Shown in pieces: positions 1 to 7,275 of a stretch of DNA of 10,143 nucleotides (its first letter is position 1; the number at the start of each line of letters is the position of its first letter). The notes beneath the pieces are model-generated. The model made no database searches, was not told the DNA's origin, and saw nothing but the letters and a program-made list of their open reading frames with translations. Origin of the DNA: Candidatus Cloacimonadota bacterium (GTDB lineage: Bacteria; Cloacimonadota; Cloacimonadia; Cloacimonadales; TCS61); NCBI GenBank assembly GCA_018654125.1, contig JABIME010000275.1, forward strand, positions 1 to 10,143. Direction: 5' to 3'. A program made the position numbers and the translations under genes.

Positions 1-2312
1 CCACCGATTTTGCTGGAAACATCAAAGACAGTATAAACTGTTTCAAACTGTAATCCCTTAGATTTATGAATAGTCAGTAGTTTTATAGAGTCACTCAGAG
101 ATTGCCCGATCTGTGAATATTCATCTTTCTCTGCAAGTGAACTGCAAAATTGTAAAAACCCCGATGTATCTGAAGAGTACTCATGGTTGGAGCGCTCGAA
201 TTCCGCAGTAACTCCCATAAATCTTTGTAGGTTTTTCAATTCGACTTCAGAAGAAAATATCTTAGTAAAACCAAATTCTTCCAGTATCGTTTTAACAAAA
301 AACAGAAGTGTTCCGGATTGATGTTTAAGATTATATAATACACTCAAATATGGATGAGTTTTACTGGTTTGCAGGAGCTCTTCAAGTGATGATGAAGATT
401 GGAATTCTGAAATTAAGCTCTGCAAATCAACAGGATTCATTAATACAAGATCTGAGCGCAGGAACTTGATCAATTCCCAAAAATCTTCATAAACTAGAAA
501 TTTTAAAATGAAAAGGATCGGTTTTACAGCCTTGTGTTGAAAAAGTGAACCGGACATTTCCAATGTGAAATCAATATCAAATTCATTTAAAACCTGAGCC
601 ATGATCTCCAGCTCTTTATTTTTTCGCATTATTATTGCAGTATCAGTAGATTTTATTTTCTTATCACGTATATTTGGAAGCAAATTATTCTGCACAAATT
701 CCCTATATATATCTGCTTTATTTAGCTTTGTGTCATCTTCAACACTATTTCTGAGATCAACTTGAACAAAACCTCCAACAGCTTTATCACAATCAATTTC
801 TGTGTAATTCCAATCATTCACAAAATGCAGATATTCAGATTTGAAAAGTTTGTTAAGCCAATTCATCAAAACAGGTTTACTACGGTAGGAAGTGGAAAGT
901 GTATTGTGCTCCACTGGCTCATTCAGGATAGATTCAAAATTTGTAAGTAGTTTTCGTTCACCACCTCGCCATCCATAAATGGCCTGTTTTTCATCTCCTA
1001 CAACAATTACGCGACCATATTCCTTTTGCCCAATCCCACTTGTTATCTCTTTCAATACTGGATAAAATATACTCCACTGAAGAATACTGGTATCCTGAAA
1101 TTCATCGATGAGTACAAAACGGGTATTGTAGGAAAGCTGCTCGTAAAAGATGTTAAGAACATTTCCTTTGTCAATAATTGAAAGCTTAGAGTCGTACAGA
1201 AAACGGAATGTATAATAACTGATGTCGGAATGTGTAAAAACTTTATCACGGAACTTAACCTCATCGTAAATCCTTAACACATCAGCTGCTAAGGAAATGA
1301 TATTAAACTGTTCGTTGAGGGCTTTATCATAATAAAAGAAATTTGCAAGGCTATCCTGAAGATCTTTATATAATGATTTCAGTTCATCACTTTTGAGTTT
1401 ACCACTAAGATATAACATTTTCTTTTTATCAAAGATCAGTTTAGAATTATTCGATAATAATTCGCAATTTGTTAATATATCATATAAGCTTATTGAAATT
1501 TGATCAGTATTTATCTCATTGAAATTTATGAGTGATAAAATAGTTTTTTTAAAGTCAGTTTGGAAATAGGCTTCTAGTGATGCCGGTTTAGGATTATTGA
1601 TAATCTCTGTTTGCAGTAATTCTAAAAATTCTTTTACAGAAGTCTTGTACTTATTATGTGCTTTCTCCTTTTCAATTTCAATATCAAGATCATGAAAATC
1701 TGTAAGATCAATAAACTCAAATAACCAGCGATTTTCGATTATTCCTAATATTAACTCTTTAAATTGATTTAGGTTACGTCGTTTAGACTGAAGAAATATG
1801 TTTTCGTAGTTTTTTAGATTTTCTTCTTTTAATACACTCTCAAATATCTCGGGTAATATTTCTGAGTTAATCTTGTTATCTATCTGGAAATTAGTGATGT
1901 TATTATAGGGTGCAATGATGCCACTGAATACAGTATTCACAAATGAATCAATGGTGCTTATGTTAACAGCCGATTTGTTGGTGATCATACTCTGATACGC
2001 GGCTTTTAGAAAATGCATTTCTTCTAAGTTAAATTTAATTTCTGGATTTATATCTTGCTGAATATTTTGTTTTAGTTCAATCCCTTTAGATGTATTATTA
2101 ACAATTTCAAATAGCTGCTGGAAAATCCTCTCTCTAATCTCAGCTGTTGCTTTTTTTGTAAAAGTGATCACTAATATCTCTTCGAAATTGATTCGATACT
2201 TCAATAAAAGGTTAATAAATTCCAATGAAAGTCTATAGGTTTTTCCGGTTCCAGCGCTGGCACGGATTATCAAAGGTTTTTCGTTTTCATTTTGAAAGAA
2301 GTTGGAATTCAC
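1..2312 (-). CDS. addA: AddA/RecB-like UvrD-family helicase, 3' end cut by window edge
   Basis: Superfamily 1A helicase, expected to be the ATP-driven motor subunit of an AddAB-type complex that resects double-strand breaks for recombination. About 770 residues are visible. Motifs in order: Walker A ASAGTGKT at 18-25, motif Ia VITFTKKAT at 48-56, Ib STIDSF near 119-124, DEFQD at 403-407, VVGDEKQAIYGWRG at 437-450, a motif-IV-like STSYRS segment, and motif V TIHKSKGLQFE at 747-757. The frame stays open to the left edge, so motif VI and any C-terminal nuclease domain are not visible. The start is GTG at 2312, chosen because GGAGG lies 7 bases upstream and the codon overlaps the addB stop as GTGA, which indicates translational coupling. 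The helicase family is certain. The AddA name rests on the addB-like neighbour and the large insert between motifs Ib and II, so a standalone UvrD-like helicase remains possible. Confidence 0.88.
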   Translation of the reverse strand, partial: MNSNFFQNENEKPLIIRASAGTGKTYRLSLEFINLLLKYRINFEEILVITFTKKATAEIRERIFQQLFEIVNNTSKGIELKQNIQQDINPEIKFNLEEMHFLKAAYQSMITNKSAVNISTIDSFVNTVFSGIIAPYNNITNFQIDNKINSEILPEIFESVLKEENLKNYENIFLQSKRRNLNQFKELILGIIENRWLFEFIDLTDFHDLDIEIEKEKAHNKYKTSVKEFLELLQTEIINNPKPASLEAYFQTDFKKTILSLINFNEINTDQISISLYDILTNCELLSNNSKLIFDKKKMLYLSGKLKSDELKSLYKDLQDSLANFFYYDKALNEQFNIISLAADVLRIYDEVKFRDKVFTHSDISYYTFRFLYDSKLSIIDKGNVLNIFYEQLSYNTRFVLIDEFQDTSILQWSIFYPVLKEITSGIGQKEYGRVIVVGDEKQAIYGWRGGERKLLTNFESILNEPVEHNTLSTSYRSKPVLMNWLNKLFKSEYLHFVNDWNYTEIDCDKAVGGFVQVDLRNSVEDDTKLNKADIYREFVQNNLLPNIRDKKIKSTDTAIIMRKNKELEIMAQVLNEFDIDFTLEMSGSLFQHKAVKPILFILKFLVYEDFWELIKFLRSDLVLMNPVDLQSLISEFQSSSSLEELLQTSKTHPYLSVLYNLKHQSGTLLFFVKTILEEFGFTKIFSSEVELKNLQRFMGVTAEFERSNHEYSSDTSGFLQFCSSLAEKDEYSQIGQSLSDSIKLLTIHKSKGLQFETVYTVFDVSSKIG

Positions 2313-5029
2313 TTTACTTCCTCCTTCTTGTATAGATCTCGTCTGGTAATTTCTATGTCTTCATATTTGTCAGCTTTCACTGATAAATCATACCCTGAAT
2401 TGATAATTTGCTCTACTACAATTTTAACTTCATCTTTCAATTCAATTCGTTTGGAGAGTTGCTTCATATCTTTTTGCTCAATAAAGAAAAGATAGGAATT
2501 CAATTGCTCTACAATTATCGGAAGATCAATAAGATAACAGATGTTTTCATAAAACTGCAGCTGTTTATTGTAACGTTTTGTTTTTCCTGAATCAACTGTT
2601 CCCGTTTTAAAATCGAAAATATATTTCTGATTGTCAACATGGATTCTTAAATCGGGTCGACCTTTTAGATAAACTTCCAAGTCTTCAATTTTAGTAAAAC
2701 ATTTTTCCATGCTTCTTTCAGTTTCAGGGAAAACTTCGATCTTTTTATCTGAAAAATTTAGATCATTATGCAGACGATAAAAGAAATTTACGATACCTTC
2801 AGTTAAAATAGGTATGAAGATCTTCCTAAAATAGCTATCTGAGAAATTATGAGGTGAGATATACTGCAAATCACGATTATGTTCCATAAAATGTTCAATC
2901 GATTGCTGTACATAAAGTTTTGTGTTATTAATAAAATTGTGTTTAAACTTATTAGACTGGTAAACTTCGATCAAGCGCTCCCAAACAAGAGTGATGACCT
3001 TATGTGCAATGGTTCCTATTAGTTTACTGCTGAAATCATTACCGATCTCAGCTTCTTTTGCTTTAATGCCAGAAATAAATTCCAGATAATATTCAAACGC
3101 ATTATTCTTCATTTTCTCCCATTTATAAAAACTCAAACTCAATTTATTATCAGAAAATTTATTCTTATCAAATGGGAACGTAAAGAAACTTCTGGGTAAC
3201 TCTTGCTTGTTTGGAATTTCAAGATCATTGGGTTTTAGCAGGTTTGCAAATAATTGTTTTTGAAGAAATGGAAGATCGGAAGTAGGTTTTTCTTCAACCA
3301 GATCAAACAATTTCAATTCCTCAAGGAAGGAGCTGACCTCAACATTTTCTTCCAAATTGTTGCGTGTGAAAACAATAATATTTTGGCAATTACAGAGCAA
3401 GCGGTAGAAATAAAATTTATCTCTTAACTTTACATCTTCATAAGTCTTCAAACCTAATTCTTTACGTTGATTTTCTGAAAACAAAAATTGAGTATGCTTA
3501 CGGTCTGGAAGCACACCTTCTACAACATTCAACACAAAAAGATTCTCATAAGTCAGGTTTCTTGTGTCCTGCAAAGTAGTAATATCAAAGCGTGTGTGAG
3601 GTAATGATTTTTTCAGCTTCAGCTTTTTGGGTTTTAAATAATCCAAGAAAAGTTTGAGGATATTTTCAGATGGATTGGAAGAGAAAATATTCTTCCAGTT
3701 ATCAATAATTTCAATTTTCTCAATTGAAACAAAATCTGCTAAAGATTCATAAAATACTTTTGCAATATCAGAAGTGGTTTTCAAGTCATCCAGTAAATAG
3801 TCCAGATCGATCTGTTTATTAATAATACTTACTAATTTAGAGATAGATTTAATATTTCTTAATTTCTTAATGAAACTGAAAATTTTCTCAAAAATGGGTA
3901 CAAATTCGCTCTTTCTTTGGTGAATAAGAACAAGATCAATATATTTGAAATCATCATCTATTAACTTGAAACAATAGGAACGGATAGCTTCTCGCTGAGA
4001 TGTGTTTTTTACAAAATATTCTAACAGGTCATTGCTTGAGACCAATGATAGAAGCGATTGCATCGAAATCAGAAATGGTTTTCCTTCCCAAATTATTGAA
4101 TTGAGAATTTCTGATAATACTTGGAAAAATCTGAATAATCTTGTGTTGGAAAAATTCATTGATGTTGAGCTTGAAAAATATTCACTTGAAAGAAAATGAG
4201 CATAAGGTTGTTTCTCAAATTGAAAATCGATGATCGAAGCATTACTATACTTTGGCAGTTCTGCTACCATCTGAGCAATCATCTGTATTTGGTCTGATGA
4301 TGTGTGAACCTGTAGCTTTCTGGAAATAAATGGTTTAAGATGTTCTGCATTAAAATACTGCAAAACAGATAGATTGCCTTCATCAAAACATTCCTCAGGG
4401 ATTTGTGATAAAATTACTACTTGAACTGAACATTGATTAAGAAGTTTCTTCTCGATGCTTGTAAAATAAAATTGATTTACCACGATGATTTTTTTAAAGT
4501 CTAAACTAAAGTGTAGATCTTCAAAATCACGTAGAAATATTTTATCAGAAAAATTCTCTTCGCTCAAAAGTTCACAATACTGCTCTTTGATCTGCGATAA
4601 CTGTTCAAACGAATTAAGCTGCCAGTTATTTGCAGCATGCTTAGAGGAAAAAATATCCAAAATATTCTCTTCTAAGATCATCTCTTCATTTATCTCATCC
4701 CAAAAATTGAAGAAGTTGTTAGCCAGCTCGATCGATTGAAAATAAGATTTAATTCTAAAGAACTCTCTATTCTCATTTGTGAGTGATCTATAGAACATTA
4801 GAGTCCGCTTTTCTTCTTTTAGAATTGGTAGTTTGGAATGGGATATTTGCTCTTTCCATTCGTCCATTGTTAGGAATTTATGCTCAGAAAAATTCCAATT
4901 TGGCTGGAATAATTTTTGTGCTTCCCGTTTACTTTTGCGAGTAGGGAAGAGCAGTAAACATTTTGTGGAATCTAGTTCCTGTAGAGCTGCTTGTAAAATA
5001 TTTTGATTGAGTGGAATGTATTTGATCAT
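2309..5029 (-). CDS. addB: AddB-like protein with RecB-family PD-(D/E)XK nuclease domain
   Basis: A 906-residue partner of the downstream helicase, expected to be the second subunit of an AddAB-type recombination nuclease. The N-terminus (LLLFPTRKS, 25-33) resembles the start of AddB proteins that lack a working ATPase, and no Walker A is seen. At 497-527 is the helicase-like AddB signature with VVEGVLPD followed by a KELGL segment. The nuclease domain has IGTIAH at 671-676, GRPD at 790-793, FDFKTG at 805-810 and KQLQFY at 822-827, giving a plausible metal site H676, D793, D806, K808 with Q823/Y827. Cysteines normally holding the AddB 4Fe-4S cluster are absent: the expected Cys-Pro-Phe site reads NNAFEYYLEF at 642-651 and there is no C-terminal Cys cluster. 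It starts 2 bases after the Fe-S protein stop and ends overlapping the helicase GTG. The nuclease family is certain; AddB orthology is likely. Confidence 0.87.
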   Translation of the reverse strand: MIKYIPLNQNILQAALQELDSTKCLLLFPTRKSKREAQKLFQPNWNFSEHKFLTMDEWKEQISHSKLPILKEEKRTLMFYRSLTNENREFFRIKSYFQSIELANNFFNFWDEINEEMILEENILDIFSSKHAANNWQLNSFEQLSQIKEQYCELLSEENFSDKIFLRDFEDLHFSLDFKKIIVVNQFYFTSIEKKLLNQCSVQVVILSQIPEECFDEGNLSVLQYFNAEHLKPFISRKLQVHTSSDQIQMIAQMVAELPKYSNASIIDFQFEKQPYAHFLSSEYFSSSTSMNFSNTRLFRFFQVLSEILNSIIWEGKPFLISMQSLLSLVSSNDLLEYFVKNTSQREAIRSYCFKLIDDDFKYIDLVLIHQRKSEFVPIFEKIFSFIKKLRNIKSISKLVSIINKQIDLDYLLDDLKTTSDIAKVFYESLADFVSIEKIEIIDNWKNIFSSNPSENILKLFLDYLKPKKLKLKKSLPHTRFDITTLQDTRNLTYENLFVLNVVEGVLPDRKHTQFLFSENQRKELGLKTYEDVKLRDKFYFYRLLCNCQNIIVFTRNNLEENVEVSSFLEELKLFDLVEEKPTSDLPFLQKQLFANLLKPNDLEIPNKQELPRSFFTFPFDKNKFSDNKLSLSFYKWEKMKNNAFEYYLEFISGIKAKEAEIGNDFSSKLIGTIAHKVITLVWERLIEVYQSNKFKHNFINNTKLYVQQSIEHFMEHNRDLQYISPHNFSDSYFRKIFIPILTEGIVNFFYRLHNDLNFSDKKIEVFPETERSMEKCFTKIEDLEVYLKGRPDLRIHVDNQKYIFDFKTGTVDSGKTKRYNKQLQFYENICYLIDLPIIVEQLNSYLFFIEQKDMKQLSKRIELKDEVKIVVEQIINSGYDLSVKADKYEDIEITRRDLYKKEEVK
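2320..2324 (-). promoter_or_regulatory. Ribosome binding site that sets the helicase GTG start
   Basis: Minus-strand GGAGG lies inside the last codons of the addB-like gene, 7 bases before the GTG at 2312. It is the best-spaced ribosome site at this junction and places the non-ATG start directly on the addB stop codon. Confidence 0.75.
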
Positions 5030-5031
5030 TG

Positions 5032-6162
5032 TTATCCAAGTAACAATTTCAGCATTTTCATCATCATTTTACGTTTACCGAATTTTACTTTAAGTATTTT
5101 CATATACAAAGCTGCCATATTTTTAGGCGGAATAGTCTCTTTTTCTTTTTTTATCAGTTTCATAGCTGTTGTAGGGCAAGTTGTGACACATAGACCGCAT
5201 CCAATACATCGTTCCAGGTCAATAATAGCTTTTTTGTTTTCAATAACTATTGCTTCCATTTGACATCGTCTAACACAGATCCCGCAGCCAATACAGCCAT
5301 CAAGATTAACTTCAACAAAATAATTTGTGGCAAATAATCTAGCAGGATTTGGGAATTGTTTTGCAGCTTTTAAAACTCCGCAACAACAACCGCAACAGAT
5401 GCAAATACAAAAGGGTTCCATAGTGTTTCCAGGTTGAAGAACCATTCCTTCCTTTTCTGCTCTATCCAAAATTGCCAGACATTCATCTTTAGAAATTTCT
5501 CTTGCCTGTTCACGCTCAGCATAACTTTTACTGCCAAACATTAAACATACTTCAATATCATCAGTTTGCTTACAAGGTTTTCCAATTAGTGCCTCACCTT
5601 GTTTACAAATGCAGTTTGCTACTTGTATTGGCTTGGTTACATTTTGTACATACAAACGCATATCATCATACGTTGCAATTTTATGCTCTACCAGTAAGGC
5701 CTTTGAGTGAGGACTTGTTCGCAGTTGAGGAATAGCAGTTTTATGAAATTCTTCAGCAAATGCTTCATCAAAATATTTATTCATATTTTCCACGAATTCA
5801 GGTGTAAGATGATCTACATGATATTCGAACATCCCAATTGCCAGCATAGCATTAGAATATCGCCATGATCCCTCTTTGCCAGAACGTTGCAGACAACCAT
5901 TCATGAACATTTTGTGCAAATGCTCAGACATTTCATTCTCAGCTAATTCAATATTAAATCGTTTCATAAAACGTTCAAGGATTTTACTTGGTCTCTTCGG
6001 TGCTAAGTTTAAGCAGGATGCAATCTGTGCTTGAAGTGGGTCAAACAGGAATTCTAATATCTCGATTTCCACACCCGATTTTGTTGCGGGAAAACCTATC
6101 GGGAAATTATCTAGATGCTGTTGCAATTTACGGTAGATACTTTTATCTGCTATTTTGGTCAT
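5032..6162 (-). CDS. Uncharacterised 4Fe-4S cluster protein (wHTH-like N-terminus plus two ferredoxin motifs)
   Basis: A 376-residue cysteine-rich protein. Residues 1-120 look mainly helical and resemble a winged-helix-type module (GVEIEILEFLFDP then short helices), an impression from sequence only. Next come an NCICKQGEAL segment with C184, C186 and C197, a further C206, and a dense run FCICICCGCCCGVL at 251-264. Two ferredoxin motifs follow, CIGCGICVRRC (290-300) and CIGCGLCVTTCP (319-330), the usual ligands for two 4Fe-4S clusters. The first has Gln where a classical ferredoxin has Pro. The tail from about 348 is basic and Met-rich and could touch membrane or nucleic acid. No transmembrane helix is seen. 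I recognise the arrangement as a recurrent but uncharacterised family in anaerobes, presumably for electron transfer; partner and substrate are unknown. The ATG overlaps the upstream stop (ATGA) and has GGAGG at 6167-6171. addB begins 2 bases downstream. Confidence 0.85.
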   Translation of the reverse strand: MTKIADKSIYRKLQQHLDNFPIGFPATKSGVEIEILEFLFDPLQAQIASCLNLAPKRPSKILERFMKRFNIELAENEMSEHLHKMFMNGCLQRSGKEGSWRYSNAMLAIGMFEYHVDHLTPEFVENMNKYFDEAFAEEFHKTAIPQLRTSPHSKALLVEHKIATYDDMRLYVQNVTKPIQVANCICKQGEALIGKPCKQTDDIEVCLMFGSKSYAEREQAREISKDECLAILDRAEKEGMVLQPGNTMEPFCICICCGCCCGVLKAAKQFPNPARLFATNYFVEVNLDGCIGCGICVRRCQMEAIVIENKKAIIDLERCIGCGLCVTTCPTTAMKLIKKEKETIPPKNMAALYMKILKVKFGKRKMMMKMLKLLLG

Positions 6163-6461
6163 AACTCCTCCACGGGATTTCTAAATTTCAAATTCACAAT
6201 AAGAATAAAAAGACAAAGGGCAAGATCTAAAATGCCAATAACAAGTGGGATCACAATTGTGAGTAGAATTGCACCAAGTGAAGTTGCGTCTGTATTTGCT
6301 GAATATGCAATATAATAACCAATTGCTAAAATTAATAAACTTCCCAAGAAAAATATTCCAAAAAAGATGAGAAGTGTGATAAGTGTAACTAAAAAATTAT
6401 AAAGAAGTAAGTTTTTATATAGCACTTTTTTTAGCAGTTTTTCCAGAAAATTCATATCCAT
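6159..6461 (-). CDS. Small hypothetical membrane protein with two hydrophobic segments
   Basis: A 100-residue protein I do not recognise. A basic N-terminus (EKLLKKVLYK, 7-16) is followed by a long hydrophobic stretch at about 20-53 and a second at about 62-91, with a short polar loop SANTDAT at 54-60. The tail KFRNPVEEL is charged. This fits an inner-membrane protein with two helices, with both termini probably on the cytoplasmic side by the positive-inside rule. No cysteine cluster, enzyme motif or cleavable signal peptide is seen. It is believable as a gene because its stop overlaps the next start as ATGA and its last codons contain the GGAGG ribosome site of the Fe-S gene. The start is uncertain: Met1 at 6461 or Met3 at 6455 could both serve, and neither has a strong ribosome site. 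It probably leads the membrane protein, Fe-S protein, addB, addA transcript. Confidence 0.7.
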   Translation of the reverse strand: MDMNFLEKLLKKVLYKNLLLYNFLVTLITLLIFFGIFFLGSLLILAIGYYIAYSANTDATSLGAILLTIVIPLVIGILDLALCLFILIVNLKFRNPVEEL

Positions 6462-6485
6462 TCCATTATCTTATTTCTTTGGTAA

Positions 6486-6513
6486 AAAATATTTTGTGAA
6501 TTCAATTATGCAA
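6486..6513 (-). promoter_or_regulatory. Weak candidate promoter for the membrane protein to addA run
   Basis: The 96-base gap between the SRAP gene and the small membrane protein holds, on the minus strand, TTGCAT (6513-6508), 16 bases, then TATTTT (6491-6486), about 25 bases before the next start codon. These match the sigma-70 consensus only loosely (3/6 and 4/6), and such matches are common in AT-rich DNA. The position, in the only gap before four packed genes, is the main support. No terminator-like hairpin with a T-run is visible in the same gap, so readthrough from the SRAP gene is equally possible. Confidence 0.2.
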
Positions 6514-6557
6514 GTTGTTTTATTATTAAATAGGTTTAAGATTTTAAGAAAAGAAAT

Positions 6558-7211
6558 TTAGATTGCTTTGATCAATTCAGCACAATTATTTCTCACAGAA
6601 TTAACTTCAAATGAAACTGGGTGAAAAAGTATTTCTTCACTCGGATAAGAAATAAGAAGATTATGTAGAATATTAGCATTATTTTCTCTTAGCCATGTCT
6701 CTTCATGCTCTTTTGGTAGAATTACAGGCATACGATGATGAATGCCAGACAGTTTATCGTTGGCAGAAGCTGTGATGATTGAGCAAGATAAGATCTGCTT
6801 TCCAGCAGGAGATTTCCAAATCTCCCAAATTCCTGCAAATGAGAATAGCTCTCTATTTTGTAATGTTACGTAAAAAGGTTGTTTATCATCTTTTCTCCAT
6901 TCATAAAATCCATTTGCAGGAATGAGACAACGTCTCTGCTGGAAAGCATATTTAAAACTTGGTTTTTCTGCAATAGTTTCACTTCTTGTATTAATGAGTT
7001 TATAACCAATATTCTCATCTTTTGCCCAAAATGGAATTAATCCCCATCTACATGCTCTTAAAATATTTTGTTGATCTTGTTTAATTATAATTGGAATTTC
7101 CTGACCAGGTGCAACATTGTAATTTGAATCTATATCACCGATTTCACTTAAAAGGTCAGCATAATCTTTAATTGCCTGAAAACTACTATAAAGAGCAAAT
7201 CTTCCACACAT
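6558..7211 (-). CDS. yedK: SRAP-family abasic-site protein (YedK/HMCES type)
   Basis: A 217-residue SOS response-associated peptidase family protein. Family members bind abasic sites in single-stranded DNA and form a thiazolidine crosslink through the exposed N-terminal cysteine, protecting the lesion from strand breakage. The start must be the ATG at 7211: it places Cys at position 2 (MCGRF), required once Met is removed, and has GGAGG four bases upstream at 7216-7220. A start 8 codons earlier (7235) would bury the cysteine. Other conserved residues are present: N74 and R76 in NTRSETI, E104 in NGFYEW, and H158 in GIHHRMPVIL. YNVAPGQ (31-37) and CRWGLIPFWA (54-63) are also typical. The length is normal for the family, with no sign of truncation. 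It lies 64 bases after dinB and probably belongs to the same damage-tolerance unit, either by readthrough or its own promoter. Confidence 0.95.
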   Translation of the reverse strand: MCGRFALYSSFQAIKDYADLLSEIGDIDSNYNVAPGQEIPIIIKQDQQNILRACRWGLIPFWAKDENIGYKLINTRSETIAEKPSFKYAFQQRRCLIPANGFYEWRKDDKQPFYVTLQNRELFSFAGIWEIWKSPAGKQILSCSIITASANDKLSGIHHRMPVILPKEHEETWLRENNANILHNLLISYPSEEILFHPVSFEVNSVRNNCAELIKAI

Positions 7212-7215
7212 TAAT

Positions 7216-7220
7216 CCTCC
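7216..7220 (-). promoter_or_regulatory. Ribosome binding site that sets the SRAP start
   Basis: On the minus strand GGAGG stands four bases before the ATG at 7211. It lies downstream of the alternative ATG at 7235 and so supports the later start, which is also the only one giving the obligatory Met-Cys N-terminus. Confidence 0.8.
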
Positions 7221-7243
7221 TGTATAATAATGCAAATATCCTG

Positions 7244-7252
7244 TTTACTAAA
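7244..7252 (-). promoter_or_regulatory. Candidate operator half shared with the umuD upstream region
   Basis: The 9-base near-palindrome TTTAGTAAA (minus strand) sits 33 bases before the SRAP start codon, in the 64-base gap after dinB, and recurs exactly at 10135-10143 before umuD. It matches neither the E. coli SOS box (CTGT-N8-ACAG) nor the Gram-positive box (GAAC-N4-GTTC). AT-rich sequence makes chance sharing plausible, so this is only a candidate. Confidence 0.15.
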
Positions 7253-7275
7253 TCTCAAAGACGGAGTTTTAAGTT

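Noticed and set aside
4485..4739. Plus-strand open frames inside the addB-like gene (also 2292-2590 and 4002-4199)
   Set aside because: Ser/Ile/Leu/Phe-rich shadow translations of a well-supported minus-strand nuclease gene, without ribosome sites or motifs.
5003..5735. Plus-strand open frames opposite the Fe-S protein (5003-5263 and 5502-5735)
   Set aside because: They mirror a cysteine-rich conserved gene and look like antisense by-products; no independent coding evidence.
7212..7235. Upstream start for the SRAP gene adding 8 residues
   Set aside because: It would prevent exposure of the catalytic Cys2, and the strong ribosome site lies between the two candidate starts.
7220..7246. Direct repeat CTGT-TA spaced 21 bases upstream of the SRAP gene
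   Set aside because: The two units share only a few bases, and neither forms an inverted CTGT-N8-ACAG SOS box.
7250..7269. Possible terminator hairpin after dinB (AAACTC...GAGATTT on the minus strand)
   Set aside because: The stem is about six pairs with a bulge, AT-rich and not followed by a T-run, so it is unlikely to stop transcription.
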